Shown here piece by piece: positions 31,450 through 38,823 of a stretch of 44,690 bases of DNA (its first letter is position 1; each line of letters begins with the position of its first letter). The DNA is from RUG563 sp024681215 (lineage in GTDB: Bacteria > Bacillota > Clostridia > Christensenellales > Aristaeellaceae). The stretch lies in assembly GCA_024681215.1 (NCBI GenBank), contig JAILBG010000022.1, forward strand, positions 1 through 44,690, in the 5' to 3' direction. The position numbers and the translations under genes are program-made. The notes under the pieces are model-generated. The model was not told the origin of the DNA, made no database searches, and saw only the letters and a program-made list of their open reading frames with translations.

Positions 31450-33711
31450 TTACAGCAGATTCCTTTGGATCTTGCCGCTGATGGTTTTGGGCAGCTCGGT
31501 GCGGAAGACCACGATGCGGGGGTACTTGTAGGGCGCGGTACGCTGCTTGACGTAGTTCTGGATCTCCTTGGCCAGGGCGTCGGAGGGCTCGGTGCCCTTC
31601 ACCAGCACGATGCTGGCCTTGACCACCTGGCCCCGGATGGGATCCGGAGCGGCGGAAACGCCGCACTCCAGCACGTAGGGCAGCTCCATGATGACGGATT
31701 CGATCTCAAAGGGCCCGATGCGGTAGCCGGAGGACTTGATCACGTCGTCCAGCCGGCCCACGTACCAGAAGTAGCCGTCCTCGTCCCGCCAGGCGGTGTC
31801 GCCGGTGTGGTAAAGACCGTCGGGGTGGGAATTGTCCTGCCCCAGATAGCCCAGGTACAATCCGCAGGCGGGCTTGCCCGGCCCCAGGTGCACCACGATC
31901 TCGCCGGTCACGCCGGTGGGCACGGGATTGCCCTGGGGGTCCACGATGTCCACGTCGAACAGGGGCGAGGGCTTGCCCATGGAGCCCACCTTGGGGGTCA
32001 TGCCCACCAGGTTTCCGATGGAGAGGACGGATTCGGTCTGGCCGAAGCCCTCCATGAGGGAAAGGCCGGTGGCCTTCTGGAACTGATAGAACACCTCGGG
32101 GTTCAGCGCCTCCCCGGCCACGGTGGCGTGGCGGATGGAGGAAAGATCGTACTTGCTCAGATCCTCCTTGATGAGCATGCGGTACATGGTGGGCGGGGCG
32201 CAGAAGGTGGTGATGTCGTACTGCTTGAACAGGGGCAGGATGTCCTCGGCGTGGAAGCGGTCAAAATCGTACACGAATACCGGCGCCTCGCACAGCCATT
32301 GGCCGTAGAGCTTGCCCCACAGGGCTTTGCCCCAGCCGGTGTCCGAAATGGTGAGGTGCAGCCGCCCCGGCTCCACGCAGTGCCAGTACCGGGCGGTGAT
32401 GTAGTGCCCCAGGGGGTAGGTGTGGCTGTGGGCCACCAACTTGGGGTAGCCGGTGGTGCCGGAGGTGAAGAACATCACCATGGGCTGGCTGCCGCAGGCG
32501 GTATCCTCCGCCCGGGGGAAGGAGGAGGAAAATACGGTGTATTCGCTGTCGAAATCGTGCCAGCCCTCCCGGCTGCCGCCGCAGAGGATCAGGGTTTTCA
32601 CCGAGGGGCTGACGGGCAGGGCCTCCTCCACGTGCTCGGCGGCCTTGCCGTGGGCGGTGCACAGCACGGCGCTGACCTCCGCCTTATTGAAGCGGTATTC
32701 GTAATCGTGGGCCAGCAGCTGATTCGTGGCCGGGATGGCGATGGCGCCGATCTTGCACAGGGCCAGCATGCTGATCCAGAAATGATACTGCCGGCGGAGC
32801 ACCACCAGCACCTTGTCCCCCTTGCGGATGCCCAGGGAACGGAAATAATTGGCCGCCCGGCCGGAGAGCTTTTTCATATCCAGGAAGGAAAAGCGTCTTT
32901 CCTGTTTGTTTTCGTCCAGGTGCAGCATGGCCAGGGCGTCGGGCTTCTGCCGGGCCAGCGCGTCCACGATGTCGAAGGCGAAATTGAACGTATCCAGCCC
33001 GGTAAAGGAAATGCTTTTCAGCGCCCCGGTCTCATCCTCCACGGGATGGCAGAAGGCGTCGCTCACCAGGCGCTCCGCGGTGCGGGCGGCCCGGATGGTC
33101 TCCATCACCTGGTTTTCTTCCACTTCCTCGCCGGGCAGCACTACCGCCAGGAACACGCAGTCCTGTCCTTCCGCGGCGATCATGCCGTGGGGCGTGCCGG
33201 AATCGTAGTAAATGGAATCGCCCTCGCGGAGCAGCTCGATGTTCTGGCCCACCCGCACTTTCAGCGTGCCGGAGAGCACGTAATCGAATTCCTGGCCGGA
33301 GTGGGTGGTGGTGTGGATGGGCTTGTTCTGAAGCGCCGGATCGTAGGAATAACGCACGAAATAGGGCTCCGAGATCTTGCGGCGGAACATGGGGGCCAGG
33401 TTGCGGATGTCGATGCCCTGCTCCTGGGCGGTGACCTCGCCGGCGCCCTTGCGGGTGACGGTGTAGGAGGACAGAAGCGCGCTGCGGCCTTCCATCAGGT
33501 CGATCATTTCCACCTTGAAGGTCAGGGCGCACTTGTGCAGGAAGGTGAAGGGCAGGTCCAGCCGGGCGTTTTCGTAATCGAGGTAGGTCTGCTCGCTGAC
33601 GTCGGTCATCCGGGCCATTTCGGCGGGGGTGTAGCCGCTGATTTCCCTCAGCTCGCGGATACGGGCCGCCACGTCGCGGACCTGGGGGGATACCTGGGGA
33701 TGCACGTCCAT
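31450..33711 (-). CDS. XRE-cupin-AMP-dependent acyl-CoA synthetase fusion
   Basis: A 753-residue three-part protein. Residues about 15-72 are an XRE helix-turn-helix (IRELREISGYTPAEMARMTD), about 105-195 a cupin barrel (HSGQEFDYVLSGTLKVRVG ... GTPHGM), and about 230-750 an adenylate-forming ligase with MVMFFTSGTTGYPKLV (P-loop), AGEALNPEV, YHTGDTAWRDEDGYFW, GRLDDVIKSSGYRIGPFEIE and the catalytic Lys in PKTISGKIQRNLL. The fold is that of medium-chain or aromatic acyl-CoA synthetases; the acid used is unknown. ATG 33711 follows CGGAGG. A full T-box leader precedes it, so expression should respond to an uncharged tRNA. Confidence 0.9.
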   Translation of the reverse strand: MDVHPQVSPQVRDVAARIRELREISGYTPAEMARMTDVSEQTYLDYENARLDLPFTFLHKCALTFKVEMIDLMEGRSALLSSYTVTRKGAGEVTAQEQGIDIRNLAPMFRRKISEPYFVRYSYDPALQNKPIHTTTHSGQEFDYVLSGTLKVRVGQNIELLREGDSIYYDSGTPHGMIAAEGQDCVFLAVVLPGEEVEENQVMETIRAARTAERLVSDAFCHPVEDETGALKSISFTGLDTFNFAFDIVDALARQKPDALAMLHLDENKQERRFSFLDMKKLSGRAANYFRSLGIRKGDKVLVVLRRQYHFWISMLALCKIGAIAIPATNQLLAHDYEYRFNKAEVSAVLCTAHGKAAEHVEEALPVSPSVKTLILCGGSREGWHDFDSEYTVFSSSFPRAEDTACGSQPMVMFFTSGTTGYPKLVAHSHTYPLGHYITARYWHCVEPGRLHLTISDTGWGKALWGKLYGQWLCEAPVFVYDFDRFHAEDILPLFKQYDITTFCAPPTMYRMLIKEDLSKYDLSSIRHATVAGEALNPEVFYQFQKATGLSLMEGFGQTESVLSIGNLVGMTPKVGSMGKPSPLFDVDIVDPQGNPVPTGVTGEIVVHLGPGKPACGLYLGYLGQDNSHPDGLYHTGDTAWRDEDGYFWYVGRLDDVIKSSGYRIGPFEIESVIMELPYVLECGVSAAPDPIRGQVVKASIVLVKGTEPSDALAKEIQNYVKQRTAPYKYPRIVVFRTELPKTISGKIQRNLL

Positions 33712-33724
33712 GGTTGTTTTCCTC

Positions 33725-34055
33725 CGTTTCGGGGCGGCGCAAGCACAAAGCCCGCCCCAAAGTCTTGCTTTGAGACGGGCTGGATTTCAGCTCGCGGTAC
33801 CACTCAAATTGCGTTTGAAACGCCGCTCTGCGGGCTCGTGCTCAAGCCCTCTGCTCTGACGCGGCATCACGGGAGACGATTACCGCCGGGGCCCGCTTTT
33901 CCCGGAAGGAAAGCGCGGCGCGCGCCCGGGTTCACCGCTCCGGCTCGGAAGGGATGGGCGATACGAAGGGTGTCCGCCGCCGGTTTTCAGCTGCCCCGGC
34001 TCTCTTTCGGCGTTTCTCCTTCCGCCGTCTTCGTCATTGCCTTTGCTATGGAATT
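33725..34055 (-). promoter_or_regulatory. T-box riboswitch leader of the acyl-ligase gene
   Basis: About 330 bases of leader on the minus strand. The hallmark T-box sequence TGGTACCGCG is at 33793-33802. Stem I elements include AATGAC, AGAGAGCC, the distal GCTGAAAACCGG block and a closing CCTTCCGAGCC. Downstream is a terminator hairpin, AGCCCGTCTCAAAG pairing with CTTTGGGGCGGGCT (14 pairs including G-U; about 33747-33779). When uncharged tRNA binds, the T-box sequence would pair with the acceptor end and prevent the terminator. I could not place the specifier codon safely; AUC just before CCTTCC is the best-placed triplet. Confidence 0.88.
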
Positions 34056-34061
34056 ATGTGT

Positions 34062-34090
34062 AGTGTATCATCGGTTGTTTTTTCTGTCAA
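34062..34090 (-). promoter_or_regulatory. Promoter of the T-box/acyl-ligase transcript
   Basis: Minus-strand TTGACA (34085-34090), 17-bp spacer, extended -10 TGATACACT (core 34062-34067). The gap 34091-34187 holds nothing else I can identify besides the next gene's ribosome site. Confidence 0.82.
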
Positions 34091-34187
34091 GCGCCAATTT
34101 TACCTGTACAGCGGAAATACAGGCAAGCGGCGCCGACGGGGAATGAAGAAACGCGCAAATGGGAAAACTGGGACGGGAGGAAGCAGA

Positions 34188-34646
34188 ATGGCGCTGGTTT
34201 TGATCGTGCTGTATGTGATCGGCATTACGCCGCTTCGGCTGTCGGCCCGCGTTCAGTATCCCGGGGCGGGCCCGCCGCGCGTCTGCCTGCGGGCCTGGGG
34301 GGTGCGCCTGCCGCCGGGGAAAAAGCCCCTCGCCGGCGGGATCGGCGGCCTGCGGGGCAAGCTGCCGGCGCTGCGGGCGATCCTTAAGCACGTCACCGTC
34401 CGCCGCCTGGAGATCCGCCTCCGGGTGGGGGGCGACGCGGCCCGGGCGGCGCTGATCACGGGCTTTGTGCGGGGGGTGGCGGGCCTGGTTCCCCGGGCGG
34501 GCATCCGGTGCGATCCCGGGTTCGGGGAAACGGGGGCCCTGCGGGCCGAGTGCATACTGGACGCCCGGCTGGGCATCCTACTGGCGGCGGCGCTGGCGGG
34601 GCGGTTTGCCCGGAAGGCGCGGCGGAAAAAGGAGGCGGCGGCATGA
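34188..34646 (+). CDS. DUF2953-like membrane-anchored protein
   Basis: A 152-residue protein with an N-terminal membrane helix (ALVLIVLYVIGITPLRL) and a basic, Ala/Arg-rich remainder ending RKARRKKEAAA. The position directly before gerW and dacF, and the topology, fit the DUF2953 family found in Clostridia sporulation clusters, although sequence conservation is low. ATG 34188 has GGGAGG seven bases upstream. Its stop overlaps the gerW start (ATGA). Confidence 0.6.
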   Translation: MALVLIVLYVIGITPLRLSARVQYPGAGPPRVCLRAWGVRLPPGKKPLAGGIGGLRGKLPALRAILKHVTVRRLEIRLRVGGDAARAALITGFVRGVAGLVPRAGIRCDPGFGETGALRAECILDARLGILLAAALAGRFARKARRKKEAAA

Positions 34647-35035
34647 ACCATCCTATCGGCGAACTGATGCAGTCCACATTGGAGAACATCCGCGGCATGG
34701 TGGACGTAAACACCGTGGTGGGCGATCCCATCGATGCCCGGGACGGGTCCACCGTCATTCCCCTGTCCCGGGTCAGCTTCGGGTTCGTTTCCGGCGGCGG
34801 GGAGTACGCCGATGCGCCCGCCGGGGCGGAAAAACCCTTTGCCGGGGGCAGCGGGGCGGGGGTGTCGGTGCAGCCGGTAGGGTTCCTGGTGGTGGGCCGG
34901 GAGGGGGTGCGCGTCCTCCCCGCCCAGGATCTGACCGCCTGGGAACGGGCGCTGAACTGCGCGCCCCAGCTGCTGGAGGACCTGAAATCGCTGCTGCAGA
35001 ACCGGAAAAAACGCGGGGCGGAGGACGGGGAATGA
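34643..35035 (+). CDS. gerW: Sporulation protein GerW (YtfJ)
   Basis: A 130-residue protein matching GerW/YtfJ: MNHPIGELMQSTLENIRGMVDVNTVVGDPI, IPLSRVSFGFVSGGGEY, the glycine-rich GAGVSVQPVGFLVV segment and a short C-terminal helix. GerW in Bacillus subtilis is made during sporulation and is needed for normal germination. AAAAAGGAGG sits at 34625-34634. It overlaps its neighbours by four bases on each side, as part of a tight sporulation operon. Confidence 0.92.
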   Translation: MNHPIGELMQSTLENIRGMVDVNTVVGDPIDARDGSTVIPLSRVSFGFVSGGGEYADAPAGAEKPFAGGSGAGVSVQPVGFLVVGREGVRVLPAQDLTAWERALNCAPQLLEDLKSLLQNRKKRGAEDGE

Positions 35036-36135
35036 AAAGAAACCTGGCGGGGCTTTTTTTCTGCGCGCTTCTCCTGTATAATGGATGTGCCCGGGGGGAG
35101 AGCGCCCGGAGCGCCGTCCTGATCGAAGCGGACACCGGGCGGGTGCTGTACGAGCACAACGCCCACGAGGCGCTGCCCATGGCGTCCACCACGAAAATCA
35201 TGACGGCGCTGCTGGCCCTGGAAAACGGGGATCTGCAGGACGCCGTCACCGCCGGGCCCGACGCCTTCGGGGTGCCGGGCACCAGCATTTATCTTGCCCA
35301 GGGCGAAACGCTGTCCCTGGGAGACATGCTCCTGGGGCTGATGCTGGCCAGCGGCAACGACGCGGCGGCCGCCATCGCCGGGCATATCGGCGGCACCCAG
35401 GAGGAATTCTGCCGGATGATGACCGCCCGGGCGGCGGAAATCGGCTGCGAAAACACCGTGTTTCTCACGCCCCACGGCCTGCCTGCGGAGGGCCACCACA
35501 CCACCGCCTGGGACCTGGCCATGATCGCCCGGGAGGCCATGCGCCTCCCCGCGTTCCGGGAAATCGTATCCACCCGGCGGGCCGAGATCCCCTGGGCGGG
35601 CCACGATTATCCCCGGGTGCTGACCAACAAGAACCGGCTGCTTTCCTCCTATCCCGGCGCTGTGGGCGTGAAAACGGGCTACACGAAGGCGGCGGGGCGG
35701 TGCCTGGTGTTCGCCGCGGAAAGGGACGGGCTGCGCCTGATCGGCGCGGTGCTGAACTGCCCGGACTGGTTCGACGCGGCGGAGAGGATCCTGGACGAAG
35801 GGTTTCAGCATTGGCAGATGGTGACGCTGTACAGCGCCGGGGAAACGGTGCGCCGGCTGCCCGTTCGGGGCGGCACGGCGCCGTACGTCCGGGCGGTGGC
35901 CGCGGGGGACGTGGCCGCGCCGGTGAGCGTGAACGCCTGGCCGGACCTGGAAATCGACCTGCCCGACGCATTGGACGCCGGCGTGCGCAAGGGAGACGTG
36001 ATCGGCGCCGCGTCCCTTTGGGACGGCGGGGAAGCCGTCGTCACCGTGCCGCTGGTGGCCGGAGAAACGGTGGAGGAAAACACCTTTCGATCCCGGCTTC
36101 GGCGCATCCTCGCCCTCTGGAGCGCCGGCGTCTGA
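35032..36135 (+). CDS. dacF: D-alanyl-D-alanine carboxypeptidase, DacF/DacB type
   Basis: A 367-residue penicillin-binding protein 5-like enzyme. It has an exported N-terminus (LAGLFFCALLLYNGCARGES), the SxxK motif STTK (S52-K55), the SGN motif in LMLASGNDAAAA and KTG in GVKTGYTKAAGR. A beta-rich C-terminal domain ends in an amphipathic anchor helix FRSRLRRILALW. It removes the terminal D-Ala from peptidoglycan stem peptides, in this context probably the spore cortex. It overlaps gerW by four bases. spmA and spmB, which often follow, are absent; the 86 bases to the next gene hold only a start-less hydrophobic frame. Confidence 0.93.
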   Translation: MKRNLAGLFFCALLLYNGCARGESARSAVLIEADTGRVLYEHNAHEALPMASTTKIMTALLALENGDLQDAVTAGPDAFGVPGTSIYLAQGETLSLGDMLLGLMLASGNDAAAAIAGHIGGTQEEFCRMMTARAAEIGCENTVFLTPHGLPAEGHHTTAWDLAMIAREAMRLPAFREIVSTRRAEIPWAGHDYPRVLTNKNRLLSSYPGAVGVKTGYTKAAGRCLVFAAERDGLRLIGAVLNCPDWFDAAERILDEGFQHWQMVTLYSAGETVRRLPVRGGTAPYVRAVAAGDVAAPVSVNAWPDLEIDLPDALDAGVRKGDVIGAASLWDGGEAVVTVPLVAGETVEENTFRSRLRRILALWSAGV

Positions 36136-36221
36136 TCCGGTTCTCCTGTGGCTGTGGGCCGGGGCGGGGCTGATGCTGTGGCTGTGGGAACTGAAGAAAA
36201 CGTGACGCAAGGAGAATACGC

Positions 36222-36929
36222 ATGCGATTGCAGAAATACATGGCCTCCTGCGGGGTCGCCAGCCGCCGGACGGCGGAAAAGATGATCGCGGAGGGCCGGG
36301 TCAGCGTGAACGGAAAGGTGATCACCGAAATGGGCGTCCAGGTGGAGGACGGGGATACCGTGCGCCTGGACGGGCAGGTGATCCGCCCGGAGGAAGAAAA
36401 AAGATACGTGATCTATCACAAGCCCGCCGGGGAGGTGACCACCGTCAGCGACCCGGAGGGCCGCGCCTGCGTGCTGGATCATTTCCGGGATTATCCCGTG
36501 CGGCTTTATCCCGTGGGGCGGCTGGATTACGACAGCGAGGGCCTGCTGCTGCTGACCAACGACGGCGCGCTCACCGAACGGCTGCTGCATCCCTCCCATC
36601 AGGTGGATAAGACCTATCTGGCCCGGGTGACGGGCGCGGTGACGCCGGAGGAAATGCAGGCCCTCCGCCGGGGCGTGCTGCTGGACGATCATAAGACCGC
36701 CCCGGCCAAGGCGCGGCTCATTCGGCAGGAAACTTTCGCTTCCCAGGTGCTGGTGACCATCCACGAGGGGCGGAACCGCCAGGTGCGCCGCATGTTCGAG
36801 GAAACGGGCCATCAGGTGCTGCAGCTGCGCCGGGTGCGCTTCGGCCCCCTGGAATTGGGGGATCTGCGCCGGGGCGAATGGCGGGAGCTGACGGAGGAGG
36901 AAAAGCGGAAGCTGGCGGCTTACCTGTAA
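36222..36929 (+). CDS. rluB: Ribosomal large-subunit pseudouridine synthase, RsuA/RluB family
   Basis: A 235-residue enzyme. An N-terminal S4 RNA-binding domain (MRLQKYMASCGVASRRTAEKM) is followed by the catalytic domain with GRLDYDSEGLLLLTNDG, where the first Asp is the nucleophile, and the closing IHEGRNRQVRRMFEETGH motif. In Bacillota this gene follows the spm/dac cluster and modifies 23S rRNA. AAGGAG precedes ATG 36222. Confidence 0.92.
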   Translation: MRLQKYMASCGVASRRTAEKMIAEGRVSVNGKVITEMGVQVEDGDTVRLDGQVIRPEEEKRYVIYHKPAGEVTTVSDPEGRACVLDHFRDYPVRLYPVGRLDYDSEGLLLLTNDGALTERLLHPSHQVDKTYLARVTGAVTPEEMQALRRGVLLDDHKTAPAKARLIRQETFASQVLVTIHEGRNRQVRRMFEETGHQVLQLRRVRFGPLELGDLRRGEWRELTEEEKRKLAAYL

Positions 36930-36964
36930 TGGAAAAACCGGCGCGCAAAAGGAGAATGAAGCAG

Positions 36965-37474
36965 ATGGAAAAGGGCCGCGTCATCTTTCTCAACGGCGTC
37001 ACCAGCGCCGGAAAAACGTCCATCGTGGAGGCGCTGCAGGCCCGCAGGGACGTGTTTTTCTACGTGGTGGCCAACGATCTGTTCGAGCAGATGATCGGGG
37101 AAGAATACCTGCGGGAAGATTACTGGAAATACCTGGGCGAAGCGATCCTGATGATGTACCATACCGCCAAGCTGTTTTCCGATCTGGGGAAGAACGTGCT
37201 CATCGACGGGATCCTGGTGGAGCGGGAAGGCGTTTCGCCCCATTACGCCCGACTGTGCGGCATCCTGCGCGATAATCCCCTGGACGTGGTGGAGGTATAT
37301 TGCCCGCTGGAGATCTGCCGGCAGCGCAATCTTGCCCGGGGCGACCGGTATGAAAGCCAGTCGGAGGAGCAGGCCGCGCTGATGGCGAAGGATATCCGCT
37401 ACAGCCTGCGGGTGGATACGGGGACGCATTCCCCGGAGGAATGCGCGGACGCCATCCTGAAGGCCCTGTTCTGA
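36965..37474 (+). CDS. Chloramphenicol phosphotransferase-like P-loop kinase
   Basis: A 169-residue P-loop protein: VIFLNGVTSAGKTS (Walker A, residues 11-19), LIDGILVEREG in the central strand, and EVYCPLEICRQRNLARGDR, the CPT-type lid. The family includes chloramphenicol 3'-O-phosphotransferase of Streptomyces, but most members have unknown small-molecule substrates, so resistance should not be assumed. ATG 36965 is preferred over 36956 because GGAG at 36951 needs the longer spacing. It is cotranscribed with rluB and ended by a terminator. Confidence 0.72.
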   Translation: MEKGRVIFLNGVTSAGKTSIVEALQARRDVFFYVVANDLFEQMIGEEYLREDYWKYLGEAILMMYHTAKLFSDLGKNVLIDGILVEREGVSPHYARLCGILRDNPLDVVEVYCPLEICRQRNLARGDRYESQSEEQAALMAKDIRYSLRVDTGTHSPEECADAILKALF

Positions 37475-37531
37475 AATCCAAACGGGCGGGCGGGACGCCC
37501 CGCCGTTCATCATCCAAGGGCATGAAAACCG

Positions 37532-37555
37532 AGGCGGTCCAAGGCCGCCTTTTTT
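37532..37555 (+). terminator. Terminator of the sporulation/rluB operon
   Basis: AGGCGG (37532-37537) pairs with CCGCCT (37545-37550), followed by TTTTTTG. Confidence 0.82.
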
Positions 37556-37653
37556 GTTTTGCCCGCCCGGCGTCCGCGGCCCGGGCGGACGGGGCATACT
37601 TGCCGCCGGGCGGTCATACCATAGCCCGAGGACTTGGTGAAGGAGTGTGCGAT

Positions 37654-38744
37654 ATGAAAAAAGATATGAACGCTGAAAAACCGGCGGAAAGGACCAAACG
37701 GCGGGAAAAGGCGGCCGGCGGGCTGAAGAAGCTGCGCCTGAAGCGGCAGGACGTGGAAAAGCTGCTGGTGCTGTGCGCCTGCGCGCTGACGGTGGCCCTG
37801 GCGCTGGGGCAGAACCGGAGCGCCCCCGCCGGGGAAAACGTGAGCAGCATCCCGCCCGCGGCGGCCACGGACGCGGTGCCTCTTACCGCGGCGGACACCC
37901 AGCCCACCGTGGTGTATTACCAGGACGGCGAAGGATATCTGGTGCCGGTGACCCGGCAGGTGGACAAGACGGACGGCATCGCCAAGGCCACGCTGAACCT
38001 GATGGTGGCGTCCTCCGCCAACGATTTGGCGGCGGCCCGGCTGGGGCTCAAAACCACCGTGCCCGAGGGCACGAAGATCGATCTGGATATCGCCGACGGG
38101 AAGGCGCGGGTGGATCTTTCCAAAGAAGCGCTGAACTGCCAGACCGCCGAGCAGGAGGGCATCATGGTGTCCTCCGTGGCCCAGACCCTGTGCGAATTTG
38201 ATTCGGTCCGGGAGGTCAGCTTCCTGTTCGACGGCCAGAAGCGCAGCCGCCTCACCCACGGCACCGACGTCAGCGGCGTCTTCACCGGGAAAAACGTGAA
38301 CCTGGAAAGCGTGGAAACCCTGGCGGACGCGGGGGCGTGTATTTCCCCTCCGAAACCGGGCGCATGCTGGTGCCCGTCACCCGCACGGTGTTTTCCGACG
38401 CGGACGTGACCACCGCCATCCTGGAATGGGTGAAGGGCCCCCGGGCGGACAGCGGCCTTTCCGCCCCCGTGCCCAGGGACTGCGGGCTGCTGGGGGTCAA
38501 AATGAAGGACGGCACCGTGACGCTGGATTTTACCAAGCAGTTCATGGAGGCCGCCCAGGGCGAGGGCGGGGTGCAGGCCCTGCGGGCGGTGCTGTTCACC
38601 GCCGGGCAGTTTCCCGGGGTGAAGCAGGTGAAGATCACCGTGGAGGGCCAGCCCTTCGAGCCGCCCAAGGAGGCCAAGAGCACCTTCGTCAACCAGGCCT
38701 CGGAAATCGAAACCTATTACCCCGGGGTCATCGAGATCGACTGA
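37654..38744 (+). pseudogene. gerM: GerM-like protein with two GerMN domains, frameshifted
   Basis: The first frame encodes a basic N-terminus, a membrane helix (about 36-51), a Pro/Ala linker and one complete GerMN domain (VVYYQDGEGYLVPVTRQV ... VREVSFLFDGQ). It then derails at a G5 run (38331-38335) and stops at 38409. The second GerMN domain (YFPSETGRMLVPVTRTVFSD ... VKQVKITVEGQ) continues in the next frame to 38744. Adding one G to the run gives the seamless TLADAGGVYFPSETG. GerM in Bacillus subtilis acts in spore engulfment and germination. Either a real one-base deletion or a sequence error in a homopolymer. AAGGAG lies eight bases before the ATG. Confidence 0.85.
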
Positions 38745-38779
38745 GGGCCCGGCTGTTCTTTCCCCAAAATACAAAACAA

Positions 38780-38815
38780 GGGCGCCGCATTGCTGCGGCG
38801 CCCCTTTGGTTTTAA
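38780..38815. terminator. Bidirectional terminator between gerM and nifJ
   Basis: GGGCGCCGCA (38780-38789) pairs with TGCGGCGCCC (38794-38803) around a TTGC loop. T-rich tracts flank it in both directions. Confidence 0.85.
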
Positions 38816-38823
38816 GGGATTGC

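Noticed and set aside
31414..34146. 910-codon plus-strand open frame opposite the acyl-ligase gene
   Set aside because: Antisense shadow that also runs through the repeats and the T-box leader.
36136..36221. Hydrophobic frame PVLLWLWAGAGLMLWLWELKKT between dacF and rluB
   Set aside because: Membrane-like, but it has no ATG, GTG or TTG in frame and no ribosome site; a frameshifted tail of dacF is possible, yet dacF already ends in a typical anchor helix.
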